Shown here in pieces: positions 8,726 through 16,982 of a stretch of DNA of 64,000 nt (the stretch's first letter is position 1; every line of letters starts with the position of its first letter). The stretch is from Bin5 sp965207495 (lineage in GTDB: Bacteria > Chloroflexota > Anaerolineae > Caldilineales > Caldilineaceae). The stretch spans positions 124,001 to 188,000 of the forward strand of contig OZ242287.1 in the NCBI GenBank assembly GCA_965207495.1. Reading direction: 5' to 3'. The translations under genes were made by a program, and so were the position numbers. The notes beneath the pieces are model-generated. The model saw nothing but the letters and a program-made list of their open reading frames with translations. It was not told the DNA's origin and searched no databases.

Positions 8726-9890
8726 AAAAATTCGCGCCGACATCCCCGCGCTGTCGCAGTATGTCTGGTTTCAGAACGGCGGGGTGAGCGTAACCCCGCG
8801 CGTCATCGCCGCCGAACATGCCCGGTTGATGGAAGAGCTGGTGGTACGGGGGCCGATGCACATCGTCTACCCGGACGAGGAGTACCCGCGGCGCACGCGT
8901 TCCAAGGCCGCGCTGGCGCGCTTCTTCGGCGTTGCGCCGGACACGCTGGCCCTCATGCGGGGTGTGAGTGAAGCCTATCAGACCGTCCTGCGCGGCCTCG
9001 AGTGGCGACGGGGGGACCAACTTTTGATCACGGACGAGGAGGAGGCCGCACTCCACCTGCCCTCGCTGCATTTGCGGGACCGACACGGCGTCGAAGTGGT
9101 TAAAGTGCCGCTGCTGTCCGACCCGGAAGAGCAGTTGGACGCCTTCGCCGCGCGCATCAGCGAACGCACGCGGCTGGTCGCCGTCAGCCACGTCACCACC
9201 GAGACCGGTTTCCGGCTGCCTGTCGAGCAGTTGTGCGAGCTGGCCAGGGAACGCGGTGTCCTCACCTTCGTCGACCTGGCCCACTCGGCCGGCCTCTTCC
9301 CCATCAAACTGGCGGCAATGGGCTGCGACTTTGCCGGTATCCTCTCTTACAAGTGGATGTACGCTCCCTATGCCGCGGGCGCGCTCTACGTGCATCCTGA
9401 TCGATTCGAAGCCCTGCAGGTCACCTATGCCGGCGGGCGCGCCGAAGCCTGGCTGCGCTACGATACTGATGACTATGCGTTGAAGGAGGGCGCGGAGCGG
9501 TTCGAGTACGGCCCCTGGTCGTGGCCGCTGGTACATACCTGGGCCTTTGCCGCCGGCTACGTGACGGAGATCGGGCTTGACAGCATCTGGGCGCGCACCG
9601 CACAGCTCACCGACCGCCTCAAACAGGCCCTGGCCGCAATCCCCGGCGTCACGCTCTACACGCCGCTTGAAGCCGAGCGTTCGGCAGCCCTGGCCGCCTT
9701 TTCCGTAGCCAACTGGGAAGGCGAAGCGTTGACCCGCGCCCTGCGCGAGCGCGGGCCGAAGCCGATCATCGTCCGTCCGCTGACCATCGCCCACAACGGC
9801 GTGCGCGCCAGCGTCCCATTCTTTTTGCTGGAGGAGGAGATCGACCTATTGGCGGATGCTGTGGGGAGCCTGGCCGCGAGTCGGCGTTAG
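8706..9890 (+). CDS. Class V aminotransferase / cysteine desulfurase-like PLP enzyme
   Basis: This 394-residue fold-type I PLP enzyme shows the class V features: VDLAHSAG with the cofactor Asp and His, and SYKWMYAPYAAG with the Schiff-base Lys. The frame stays open upstream to 8550, but the ATG at 8706 gives a normal N-terminus and only a 20-base overlap with the amidase gene, so it is preferred. No active-site loop cysteine of the IscS type was recognised, so an isopenicillin-N-epimerase-like or amino acid lyase role is more likely than sulfur transfer. It closes the operon; an untranslated gap of about 285 bases follows. Confidence 0.85.
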   Translation: MRRATIEKIRADIPALSQYVWFQNGGVSVTPRVIAAEHARLMEELVVRGPMHIVYPDEEYPRRTRSKAALARFFGVAPDTLALMRGVSEAYQTVLRGLEWRRGDQLLITDEEEAALHLPSLHLRDRHGVEVVKVPLLSDPEEQLDAFAARISERTRLVAVSHVTTETGFRLPVEQLCELARERGVLTFVDLAHSAGLFPIKLAAMGCDFAGILSYKWMYAPYAAGALYVHPDRFEALQVTYAGGRAEAWLRYDTDDYALKEGAERFEYGPWSWPLVHTWAFAAGYVTEIGLDSIWARTAQLTDRLKQALAAIPGVTLYTPLEAERSAALAAFSVANWEGEALTRALRERGPKPIIVRPLTIAHNGVRASVPFFLLEEEIDLLADAVGSLAASRR

Positions 9891-10175
9891 CGGGGCCGCG
9901 TTGCGTTCTTCCCTGAAATATGGACTGGTTTGGGTCCTATGTGGGTTGTTGACCCTGTTTGGGGTACAATTTTTGTGTTAGGCCGTTCCTAAATGGGCAC
10001 TTAAATGCGCCTTTCCAAGGCCAGGCGTGTATAGTATACTTCTGACAGCTGTTGAACACGGGTACACGCTGGCCCCCAAAGTGGGCGCCGCCAGAACCCT
10101 GGCACGGGACAGATTACACAATGCCCGGGCCGCAAAACCCCCGAATCCGAAAGATGTAGCTGAATTGAGACGGCA

Positions 10176-10685
10176 ATGACAATGGCAACCGAGAGTGAAC
10201 GGATCGCCCGCATCGAGGGCGCCTACGAGCATCTGGCGACAAAAGCCGATGTAGAAGCCGTTAAGACCGCTGTGCATGACGTCAAAACCGAAGTGCAGAC
10301 GGTAAGAACAGAGGTGCAGACGGTCAAAACGGAACTGCAAAATGAGATACAGACGGGCAAGTCGGACCTGCGGGGGGAGATACAAACCTTCAAGTCCGAA
10401 CTGCAGGGGGAGATGCAAACCCTTAAGTCGGACCTGCAGGGGGAGATGCAAACCCTTAAGTCGGACCTGCAGGGGGAGATGCAAACCCTTAAGTCGGACC
10501 TGCAGGGGGAGATGCAGACCCTCAAGTTGGACCTGCAGACGGATATACAATCCGTCAGATCCGACATGCACGGCGAGATAGCTGAAATCAAGAACGATCT
10601 CCGGTGGATGAAATGGGCCCTCGGCATTGTAGTGCTTGGCGTCCTACTGCCGTTCCTGCAATCGTTGCTTGAACGTTTGCCCTGA
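10176..10685 (+). CDS. Repeat-built coiled-coil protein with C-terminal membrane anchor
   Basis: The 169-residue protein is almost entirely a predicted coiled coil (residues about 20-140) made of 11-residue repeats of the type LQGEMQTLKSD. It ends in a hydrophobic segment (WALGIVVLGVLLPFLQSLL) that should anchor it in the membrane. Hendecad repeats form straight or right-handed coils, as in some bacterial stalk and organising proteins. No enzymatic motif is present and no function can be assigned. The short C-terminal anchor resembles DUF1640/CCDC90-like proteins, but that is only a resemblance. A strong terminator follows. Confidence 0.8.
   Translation: MTMATESERIARIEGAYEHLATKADVEAVKTAVHDVKTEVQTVRTEVQTVKTELQNEIQTGKSDLRGEIQTFKSELQGEMQTLKSDLQGEMQTLKSDLQGEMQTLKSDLQGEMQTLKLDLQTDIQSVRSDMHGEIAEIKNDLRWMKWALGIVVLGVLLPFLQSLLERLP
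10368..10532 (+). repeat. 33-bp tandem repeats within coding sequence
   Basis: Five 33-bp units encode the 11-residue coiled-coil repeat. The units at 10401-10433, 10434-10466 and 10467-10499 are identical; those at 10368-10400 and 10500-10532 have diverged. Identity at silent positions shows recent duplication or gene conversion. Confidence 0.9.
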
Positions 10686-10756
10686 CGCACAGTTATTGTG
10701 GGTGTGCGCGCCCCTTCGCATCGCTAGCTAGAACAGATTCATTCAAACATGAATAT

Positions 10757-10796
10757 GCAGGTCGGATCAGAACTTGATCCGACCTGCTCTTTTTTC
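10757..10796 (+). terminator. Rho-independent terminator
   Basis: A perfect 13-bp stem (GCAGGTCGGATCA with TGATCCGACCTGC), a 5-base loop and the tract TCTTTTTT follow the coiled-coil gene by about 70 bases. This is the clearest terminator in the window. Confidence 0.92.
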
Positions 10797-10936
10797 TATG
10801 GGTGAACTGCCTGAATTAGCTCCAAACAGGGAGGAGATAGCGCGTAGCCTGGAGAAAGCAATAGCGCCGTCAACGCGATCGGGAAGAAATGTTTACCCTG
10901 TTACGTAGCGCGAGAAGAAGCGCTGCCATTCCGCGT

Positions 10937-10964
10937 TTGAATCCCCGAATGGCCATGCTATCAT
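10937..10964 (+). promoter_or_regulatory. Predicted sigma-70 promoter of the M20 peptidase gene
   Basis: TTGAAT at 10937-10942 and TATCAT at 10959-10964 are separated by 16 bases and lie about 48 bases before the ATG, downstream of the terminator. The rest of the 10686-11012 gap shows nothing else recognisable. Confidence 0.6.
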
Positions 10965-11012
10965 AGCCCCAACTTAAACGCGCAACGCAGCCAGAGAGAG
11001 CAGAGGATACAG

Positions 11013-12215
11013 ATGACACAGAACCAGGCGCAGTGGACAGCCCTGAAAGACGCGGTCGATGGCGAGTGGATCGCGCAGCTGGCGCAGGCGATGGTGGAGA
11101 TCCCGAGCGTGACGATGCAGGAGGCGGAGGTCTGCCAGTTCTACGCGGCCCAGCTGCGCGAACTTGGCTTTGACGTCGATGAGCGCCGGGTGACGGACGG
11201 CCGCTACAACATCTATGCGCGGCTGCGGGGGACAGGCGACGGGCCCAGCCTGATGCTGAACGGGCATCTGGACACGATCCCCATCGGCGACTGCGTGCCC
11301 TGCCGCCGCGAGGGGGACCGGCTTTACGGGCGCGGGGCCACCGACATGAAGGGGGCGATGGCGGCCAAGCTCGGTGCGCTGCGGGCGCTCAAGTCAGTTG
11401 GCGGTACGCTGGCCGGCGACCTCTGGCTCTCCGCCATCGTCGGCCACGAACAGCCGGAGGCCGGAAAGGACGGCCCCCTGGCCCTGATCGAGGACTGGAA
11501 AAGCGGCCGGATCGGCGGCGACAGGATTCTGATCGGCGAGGGCTGGAACGAGCTGTGGGTGATGAGCATGGGCACCATGGTCTTCGAGATCGAGCTCACC
11601 TCTCCGCGCGGGGGGACCCACACCACCTACGTGCCATTCGGCGAGAACCCGATCCGATTCGTCGGCGACCTGATCCAGCGCATCACCGCCTACCAGGAGG
11701 AGCTGGACAGGGGCGGGCTGCATCCCCTGGCGGGGGCGGAGCGCATCGATGTGGGGACGGTGGAGGCAGGCGACTACTTCAACCGCACGCCGGTGCTTTG
11801 CCGGCTGACCGGCACGCTGCGCTGGGGGCCGCGCGCCAACGCGGAGGAGGCTCTGGCCGAGCTGCGCGAACTGGCGGCGCCTATCGCCGAGGCCGGCCAG
11901 CTGGCGCTGAACGTCAACATGATCCACGAACGGGAACCGTTCGAAACACCCGGCGACGATCCTGCGGTGCAGGCGGCCGCGCAGGCGCACCGCTTCGTGC
12001 ATGGCGGGCAGGCGGAAATCACCGGCAAACGCATCGTCGGCGACGCCAATCTGTACGTCAACCTGAGCGGCGTGCCCTCTTTCTACTACGGCCCCTCCAA
12101 TGAGACGGCCCATTCGGACGGGGAGTGGGTATCGCTCTCGCGCCTGACGCAGGCCGCGCAGGTCTACGCCCTCACTGCCGCTGCGTATTGCGGCCTGAAC
12201 GGCAATGGTCGGTGA
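11013..12215 (+). CDS. M20-family metallopeptidase / deacylase (ArgE/DapE type)
   Basis: This 400-residue enzyme is a cytoplasmic di-zinc amidohydrolase of the M20 group, which includes acetylornithine deacetylase and carboxypeptidase G2. Metal-binding marks are NGHLDTIP (His85, Asp87) and GRGATDMKGAMAAK (Asp111). The usual Asp-Glu-Glu site is read here as GHEQPEAG (Glu146, Gln147, Glu149), which departs from the norm; either Glu149 takes over or the site is altered. The C-terminal SNETAHSDGE supplies the last His. It has its own promoter and is probably monocistronic. The natural substrate is unknown. Confidence 0.88.
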   Translation: MTQNQAQWTALKDAVDGEWIAQLAQAMVEIPSVTMQEAEVCQFYAAQLRELGFDVDERRVTDGRYNIYARLRGTGDGPSLMLNGHLDTIPIGDCVPCRREGDRLYGRGATDMKGAMAAKLGALRALKSVGGTLAGDLWLSAIVGHEQPEAGKDGPLALIEDWKSGRIGGDRILIGEGWNELWVMSMGTMVFEIELTSPRGGTHTTYVPFGENPIRFVGDLIQRITAYQEELDRGGLHPLAGAERIDVGTVEAGDYFNRTPVLCRLTGTLRWGPRANAEEALAELRELAAPIAEAGQLALNVNMIHEREPFETPGDDPAVQAAAQAHRFVHGGQAEITGKRIVGDANLYVNLSGVPSFYYGPSNETAHSDGEWVSLSRLTQAAQVYALTAAAYCGLNGNGR

Positions 12216-12271
12216 TCCGTCGTAGACGAAGCTGGAACGGTTTCTGATTTCTAACCGGCAAACACTGCTTT

Positions 12272-12988
12272 TTATTCAGGATTGACGGCGACGCGGTGCT
12301 GGCCGTCGATCATCTCTTCCACGTAGCGGCGGGTGGCGTTTACGGCTGCGTCGACCAGCTTCTGGCCCTGTTCGGCGCTGGCGTCCAGGGGGCTTCTGTC
12401 CTCCTGATCGTGCATCACCTCCATGCGCACGTTATGCGGGCAGACGGCCAGCGCCATCGCGGTCTCGTACTCCTGTGCGTGGCCCGGCACCCCTCCCTTG
12501 CACAGCTTCTCGGCTTCCGGTCGGCTCAGATTCCAGTAGGAGTGGAACTGAACACTGGCCTCCGGCGCTTCGGCCGCGAAATAAAGATGCCACTGGCCGA
12601 TGATGCCCCCCATGGGCGCCTCGTTGCCGCCGTGCCCGTTCAGGACCAGAACATTTTTGACACCGTGGCGTATCAGGCTCTCCACCGCGTCGAACACCAC
12701 GCTCAGCCACGGACCCGGCTTGGCTGAGACGGTGCCCCGGTGCCTCATGTGATGCTCCGAGATGCCGGCGCGTATCGGCAGTGTGACGATGACCTGGGGA
12801 TAGAGCTGGCGGGCCACCTGTTCAGCGACATGGGTGGCCATGCGGATGTCGTGCTCCATGGCCAGATGTTCGAGGTGCTGCTCGATGCTGCCGGTGGGAA
12901 TGATCGCGGTCTGAAACTTGCCCTCTGCCAGCGCTTCGCGAAATTCGCGCCGGGTGAGGTCGCCCATAAAGACATGTTGATTTTGCAT
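12272..12988 (-). CDS. Creatininase-family amidohydrolase
   Basis: This 238-residue protein belongs to the creatininase fold, whose members hydrolyse cyclic amides and related C-N bonds with a two-metal site (for example creatininase and MftE peptidase). Visible ligands are Glu and His in PTGSIEQHLEHL, Asp in EHDIR, and His in SEHHMRHRGT; VLVLNGHGGNEA is the family signature. A second family member, only distantly alike, lies at 24481. It is convergent with the M20 gene. The substrate is not known; true creatinine use would normally come with creatinase, which is not seen. Confidence 0.88.
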   Translation of the reverse strand: MQNQHVFMGDLTRREFREALAEGKFQTAIIPTGSIEQHLEHLAMEHDIRMATHVAEQVARQLYPQVIVTLPIRAGISEHHMRHRGTVSAKPGPWLSVVFDAVESLIRHGVKNVLVLNGHGGNEAPMGGIIGQWHLYFAAEAPEASVQFHSYWNLSRPEAEKLCKGGVPGHAQEYETAMALAVCPHNVRMEVMHDQEDRSPLDASAEQGQKLVDAAVNATRRYVEEMIDGQHRVAVNPE

Positions 12989-13095
12989 TGTTCTCTTTCT
13001 CCAGACGCTGATTGTTGATCCGAATTCCGTTTGACGCCACGCTTCCTTATGAACAGTGACGACACCCTCAACAATGACGTTACTGAAAACCCCAA

Positions 13096-13740
13096 CTACC
13101 CCAGGCGCTCCTCGACCCGGCGCAGCGCGGCTTGCATCTTCTCCTGGCGCATCGCCGTCGTGAGGTCGCCCCGCGTGCGCTCCAGGACACCTCGCAGGAC
13201 GTCGGTCTGGCGTCGCAGCCCGCCGGTGACCGCATCGGGGAAATCGACCGTCAGGAGCAGCGAGTAGATCTCGTCCATCATCTCCAGGTAGGGGTCGGCC
13301 TCATCGACGCGATCCCGCCGCATCAGATCGAGGGCGAAGCGGCGCATTTCGGTGGCGGCTTCGGTGAGCCCCTTCAGGTAGGCGGCCCCGGTAACGCCCA
13401 GTTCGGCCGGCGTCGCCAGCGGGCCGCCGGTGATAAAGGCGTAGAGCAGATGGGCCTCCACCAGCTCCTTCAACGCGTCCTGCGTGTAACCGGTGTGGTA
13501 CAGCTCCGGGTGGCCGGCGAGAGGCTCCACCATCGCCTGGGCGTCGCGGCGCGCGGCGGCCAGCATCTCTTCGGCCGCGGCCATCTCATGGCGGTGCATG
13601 GCGCGGATGCTGTGGGCGCAGTCCCGGATCAGGCGGCGGCTGCGGCTGAGGGTACCATCCCGCAGCTGGCTGATCTCCTCCATCTGTCGTGTAATCTCGT
13701 CAACAATCCCGTCCAGGGCCTCTCCGGATCGATTAGGCAT
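13096..13740 (-). CDS. Translin-family protein
   Basis: This all-helical protein of about 214 residues matches the translin family, whose archaeal and eukaryotic members are RNA/DNA-binding proteins and, with TRAX, an RNase. The strongest part is the long helix DALKELVEAHLLYAFI, followed by GVTGAAYLKGLTEAATEMRR and the C-terminal GLRRQTDVLRGVLERTR. Length fits (translin about 215-230). The frame continues upstream to 13791 into a dispersed repeat; the ATG at 13740, preceded by GAGG, is preferred. TRAX-type catalytic acidic residues could not be judged. It lies between a creatininase and a beta-lactamase-like gene, with no clear link to either. Older annotations call this family haloacid dehalogenase. 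Confidence 0.75.
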   Translation of the reverse strand: MPNRSGEALDGIVDEITRQMEEISQLRDGTLSRSRRLIRDCAHSIRAMHRHEMAAAEEMLAAARRDAQAMVEPLAGHPELYHTGYTQDALKELVEAHLLYAFITGGPLATPAELGVTGAAYLKGLTEAATEMRRFALDLMRRDRVDEADPYLEMMDEIYSLLLTVDFPDAVTGGLRRQTDVLRGVLERTRGDLTTAMRQEKMQAALRRVEERLG

Positions 13741-13774
13741 AAATGCTGTCCTCACGTTCGATGGTGTGTGCAGC

Positions 13775-13800
13775 CGCTGACCACTGGTCACTGGCTGCCG
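13775..13800. repeat. AGTGG-type palindromic repeat
   Basis: Read on the minus strand, CAGTGACCAGTGGTCAGCGG holds the stop codon (TGA) of the beta-lactamase-like gene, so the repeat supplies that protein's end. ACCAGTGGT is a palindrome. Confidence 0.55.
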
Positions 13801-15443
13801 GTCTCGCTCTGGCCGCTGAGCGCGGCGCGGCTGCTGTAGGAATTCACGGGCACGTAGTTGGGGGGAGGCGATAAGGTCAACGGCGGCGGCGCCTCTATCC
13901 CCTCGGTCATCGACTTATAGGCAAAGAAGTTCCACGCGATGCGGCTGATCTCCTTCATGGTGCGGTTACTGGTGGGCCAGTCCATCCAGCCGGCGCGCCA
14001 CAGGTAGACGGCGATGACATAGGGCCCGCTCGGCCCCCAGATCAGGGCCAGATCGCTGTGCGCCTCGTTGACAAAGCCGTGTTTGTGGATGATCCAGCTC
14101 TGCTCCGGGCGCGGCAGCCCGCCCCACACCATCTCGGTAAATTCATCATGGCTGACGTAGAAGAGTATCGCCGCGCACTCAGCCGGCGTGATCTCGCCGC
14201 CGAAGGTCTCGATCAGAAGCCCCTCGCCTGCCTGGCAGCGGTAGATCTCTGCCAGCAGACGGCCCAGCTCGGCGGGCGTGGACTGCAGGTGCGTATCCGG
14301 GTTCGTGTTCCAGTCGGTGCGGCTGTTGGCCTCGGTCGGGATCTTGCTGATGATCGATTTATCGTCGTAGCCGGTCTGAATATATGAGTTTGTGAAGCCG
14401 AGGGCGCGCATCATCTCGGTCACCCGGCGCCCGCCGGTATAGATATCGCCGCTCCCGACCCACTGCAGCAGCCGGTTGGCGGCGGCGTTGTTGCTTTCTC
14501 CCAGCGCAAAGTCGATCCACTGGCCGACGGCCTCGTTCTCAAAGTCGGCCATCTGCCGGTAGGCTTCGCTGGCGATCGCGATCTTCATCGTCGACATGCC
14601 GGAGAAGGCGACATCGACGTCGACGGTGGCCTCTTCGCCGGTCGTCAGATCCTGCACATAGATGGCGGCGAACCCGGGGAAATCGGATGTATAGGCGTCC
14701 AGCTCTCGGCCCAGCTCCGCCATCGTCAGCGGCGGCGGCGGCGTCTCCTGCAGCACGAGGTGGGCCGTGCGCGCATCTATGCTGCTGAGCGCGTCGAGGA
14801 TCGGTTGTGCGCTCTCGTCGATCAGCAGCGTCTGACCCACTGTGCCGGAGGTCCACTGCCAGCTGCGCTGCGCCGAGCCCACAAAAGTAGCCGGCAGCGT
14901 CGCGTAAGGCTGAAGGCTGTCTGCCTCGGCGCTCTCCTCATCACCCGTTCCTCGCATGCCTCCTTCGGTGCGCCAGTTCCACTGCGGCGGCAGGACCCGA
15001 CCGGGCTGGGGTGGATGATTCAGCTCTTCGCCCACCTGCCACAGCCAGGTCGCCAGCTTCTGCGCATCGTAGCTGTAGCGCGCCGGAATGTCCCTCCGCT
15101 GCTGGGGGATCCCGGCCAACTTGCGCAGGGCGATATCGACGAAATCCGGCCCGTCCAGGTACTGTTGCGCCTCCGCAAGCATCGCCGCGGTGTCGACCGC
15201 GAAGTCCACCTCCTGGGGGCGCAGCACCAGGCGCGTATCATCATAGTAGACCGCGATCGGCTGGCTCATGGCAGCTTCCATGACCGTCTTGATTTCGGCC
15301 AGGTCCTTCAGATGGCTGAGCTCCAGGCTGGCCAGATGCACGCCCGGCGGGATCGGCGCGGCCGCGGCCTTATAGCGCGTATAGAGAGGGAAGATGGAGA
15401 GCAGTGCGATGAGAGGAAGGGCGAAGCGCAGGAATCCGGCCAT
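13788..15443 (-). CDS. Secreted class A beta-lactamase-like serine hydrolase with N-terminal wall-binding-like domain
   Basis: The 551-residue protein starts with a hydrophobic signal or anchor (FALPLIALLSIFPLY). Residues about 30-120 (PPGVHLASLELSHL onward) resemble the peptidoglycan-binding/YoaR-type domain found before VanW. Residues about 260-520 are a class A beta-lactamase fold: SGMSTMKIAIA supplies the Ser-x-x-Lys pair, ESNNAAANRLL the SDN-like motif as SNN, and HKHGFV the KTG-like motif as KHG. Motif changes and the extra domain point to a wall-related amidase, transpeptidase or esterase rather than antibiotic resistance, but activity is inferred. Its last codons lie in a dispersed repeat. 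Confidence 0.82.
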   Translation of the reverse strand: MAGFLRFALPLIALLSIFPLYTRYKAAAAPIPPGVHLASLELSHLKDLAEIKTVMEAAMSQPIAVYYDDTRLVLRPQEVDFAVDTAAMLAEAQQYLDGPDFVDIALRKLAGIPQQRRDIPARYSYDAQKLATWLWQVGEELNHPPQPGRVLPPQWNWRTEGGMRGTGDEESAEADSLQPYATLPATFVGSAQRSWQWTSGTVGQTLLIDESAQPILDALSSIDARTAHLVLQETPPPPLTMAELGRELDAYTSDFPGFAAIYVQDLTTGEEATVDVDVAFSGMSTMKIAIASEAYRQMADFENEAVGQWIDFALGESNNAAANRLLQWVGSGDIYTGGRRVTEMMRALGFTNSYIQTGYDDKSIISKIPTEANSRTDWNTNPDTHLQSTPAELGRLLAEIYRCQAGEGLLIETFGGEITPAECAAILFYVSHDEFTEMVWGGLPRPEQSWIIHKHGFVNEAHSDLALIWGPSGPYVIAVYLWRAGWMDWPTSNRTMKEISRIAWNFFAYKSMTEGIEAPPPLTLSPPPNYVPVNSYSSRAALSGQSETGSQ

Positions 15444-15542
15444 TTCAGATGCTCATATCACGCGATCGCCCCAGCAGGATACACGGGGCCCGGTTGACGC
15501 CGAGTATGAAGGGCCGGTCTGAGAGCGAGAGATATCTGTCCA

Positions 15543-16814
15543 TCATTCAGCTTGTTCAAGTTCTTCAATCCTTCCTTCGAGGAAGATTATGCGTTCGCTG
15601 TTGCCATCCTCCCGCGCCAGTTCCAGCGCGGCTTCCAAGTCGGCGATGGCCTCCTGGTGTTGACCAAGTTCGGTCTTGGCGTAGCTTCGATAGGTGTAGA
15701 AGTGTCCTTGGCCGAGCTGCAGACGTATGGCCTGATCATAATCGGCGAGCGCCTCCTCGTATTGACCGAGGCTCGACTTGGCATGGGCCCGTCTTAAGTA
15801 GAAGGAGGCGAAATCAGGCTGTAGCCGGATGGCCTGATCATAGTCGGCGATCGCTTCCTCGTATTGACTAAGTCCGATCTTGGCAGTGGCCCGATTGTTA
15901 TGGGAAAAGGCGTCATCGGGCTGCAGTCGGATGGTCTGATCAAAGTCGGCGATGGCCTCCTTGAATTGTCCAAGCTCGATCCTGGCAGCGCCACGGTGAT
16001 GGTAGGCGTCGGCGTTGTCGGGCTGCAGTCGGATGGCCTGATCGAAGTCTGCGAAGGCCTCCTCATATTGACGAAGGCTGACCTTGGCAGCACCCCGACT
16101 GACGTAGTGGTAGGCGTCGTCGGGCTGCAGTCGGATGGCCTGATCATAATCGGCGAGCGCGTCCTCGTATTGACCAAGCCTGACCTTGGCATAGGCCCGA
16201 TTGCTATAGGCGTAGGCGTCGTCGGGTCGCAATTGGATGGCCTGATCATAATCGGCGAGCACCTCCTCGTATTGACCGAGCCTGATCTTGGCATGGGCCC
16301 GACTTTTGTAGGCGTTGGCGTCGTCGGGTCGCAATTTGATGGCTTGATCATAGTCGGCGAGCGCCTCCTCGTATCGACCAAGGCTGATCCTGGCTTTGCC
16401 CCGCCCGATAAAGGCGGCGACATAGTGGGCATTCAAATGGACGGCTTGATCATAGTCGGCGATCGCCTCCTCGTAATGACCAAGCACAGCTTTGGCAAAG
16501 CCCCGGCTGTAGTAGGAGTAGGCGTCATCGGGCTGCAGTTGGATGGCCTGATCATAGTCGGCGATCGCCTCCTCGAATTGACCAAGTCCGATCTTGGCAT
16601 CGGCCCGTTTGATGTAGGCGTCGCTGTATTTGGGCCGAATACTAATGGCCTGATCAAGGTCGGCAATGGCGCCCTTGTATTTGCCGTCTTTCAACCTGGC
16701 GACGCCCCGGTCGAAGTAGTCGTTTGAAGTTTGCGGGCCGAAGCAGGCGGCGACTGCGGCAAGTGCTATGGCAATCGCGACTATCCAGACCCATATCCTG
16801 GGAGGGCGCATCAT
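15543..16814 (-). CDS. Membrane-anchored TPR protein, tandem paralogue 1
   Basis: About 423 residues: an N-terminal hydrophobic segment (VWIVAIAIALAAVAACF, possibly a lipobox-like end) and then eleven TPR units of 34 residues built on EEAIADYDQAIRLQPD. A charged tail (RIEELEQAE) closes the protein. TPR arrays are protein-binding scaffolds; no enzyme domain is present. The start at 16814 has a GAGG ribosome binding site just upstream, and ATG 16811 is an equal alternative; the frame's first ATG at 16949 lies in a leader shared with the next gene. The nearest relative is the adjacent gene at 16983, so the two arose by tandem duplication. Its partner is unknown. Confidence 0.88.
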   Translation of the reverse strand: MMRPPRIWVWIVAIAIALAAVAACFGPQTSNDYFDRGVARLKDGKYKGAIADLDQAISIRPKYSDAYIKRADAKIGLGQFEEAIADYDQAIQLQPDDAYSYYSRGFAKAVLGHYEEAIADYDQAVHLNAHYVAAFIGRGKARISLGRYEEALADYDQAIKLRPDDANAYKSRAHAKIRLGQYEEVLADYDQAIQLRPDDAYAYSNRAYAKVRLGQYEDALADYDQAIRLQPDDAYHYVSRGAAKVSLRQYEEAFADFDQAIRLQPDNADAYHHRGAARIELGQFKEAIADFDQTIRLQPDDAFSHNNRATAKIGLSQYEEAIADYDQAIRLQPDFASFYLRRAHAKSSLGQYEEALADYDQAIRLQLGQGHFYTYRSYAKTELGQHQEAIADLEAALELAREDGNSERIIFLEGRIEELEQAE

Positions 16815-16866
16815 AGACCTCACTCTCCATCCCGATGGACGGAAAGCGTCTGCTCGCCAATGGTCG

Positions 16867-16886
16867 GTCTGCCGACATCGGCAGAC
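16867..16886. promoter_or_regulatory. Palindrome in TPR-gene leader
   Basis: GTCTGCCGA and TCGGCAGAC form a perfect 9-bp inverted repeat about a 2-base centre, 53 bases before the TPR gene at 15543-16814. A related palindrome lies at the same place before the paralogous TPR gene, suggesting an operator or a small RNA hairpin. Confidence 0.5.
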
Positions 16887-16982
16887 GGACGATTCAAGGC
16901 TATTCCCACTCGATAGAGAGAATGGCCGCTGGCTCAACGATCCGGCCAATACTGCGTTCGGTTTGAGAGCGCAGATGCTCGT

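Noticed and set aside
9945..9970. Promoter from TTGACC and TACAAT after the class V gene
   Set aside because: The boxes are only 10 bases apart, too close for sigma-70 recognition.
10368..10532. Possible CRISPR array
   Set aside because: Repeats follow one another without spacers, keep the reading frame and encode a coiled coil.
13788..15443. Antibiotic-resistance beta-lactamase
   Set aside because: The SDN and KTG motifs are altered and an extra wall-binding-like domain is present, so a resistance role is not supported.
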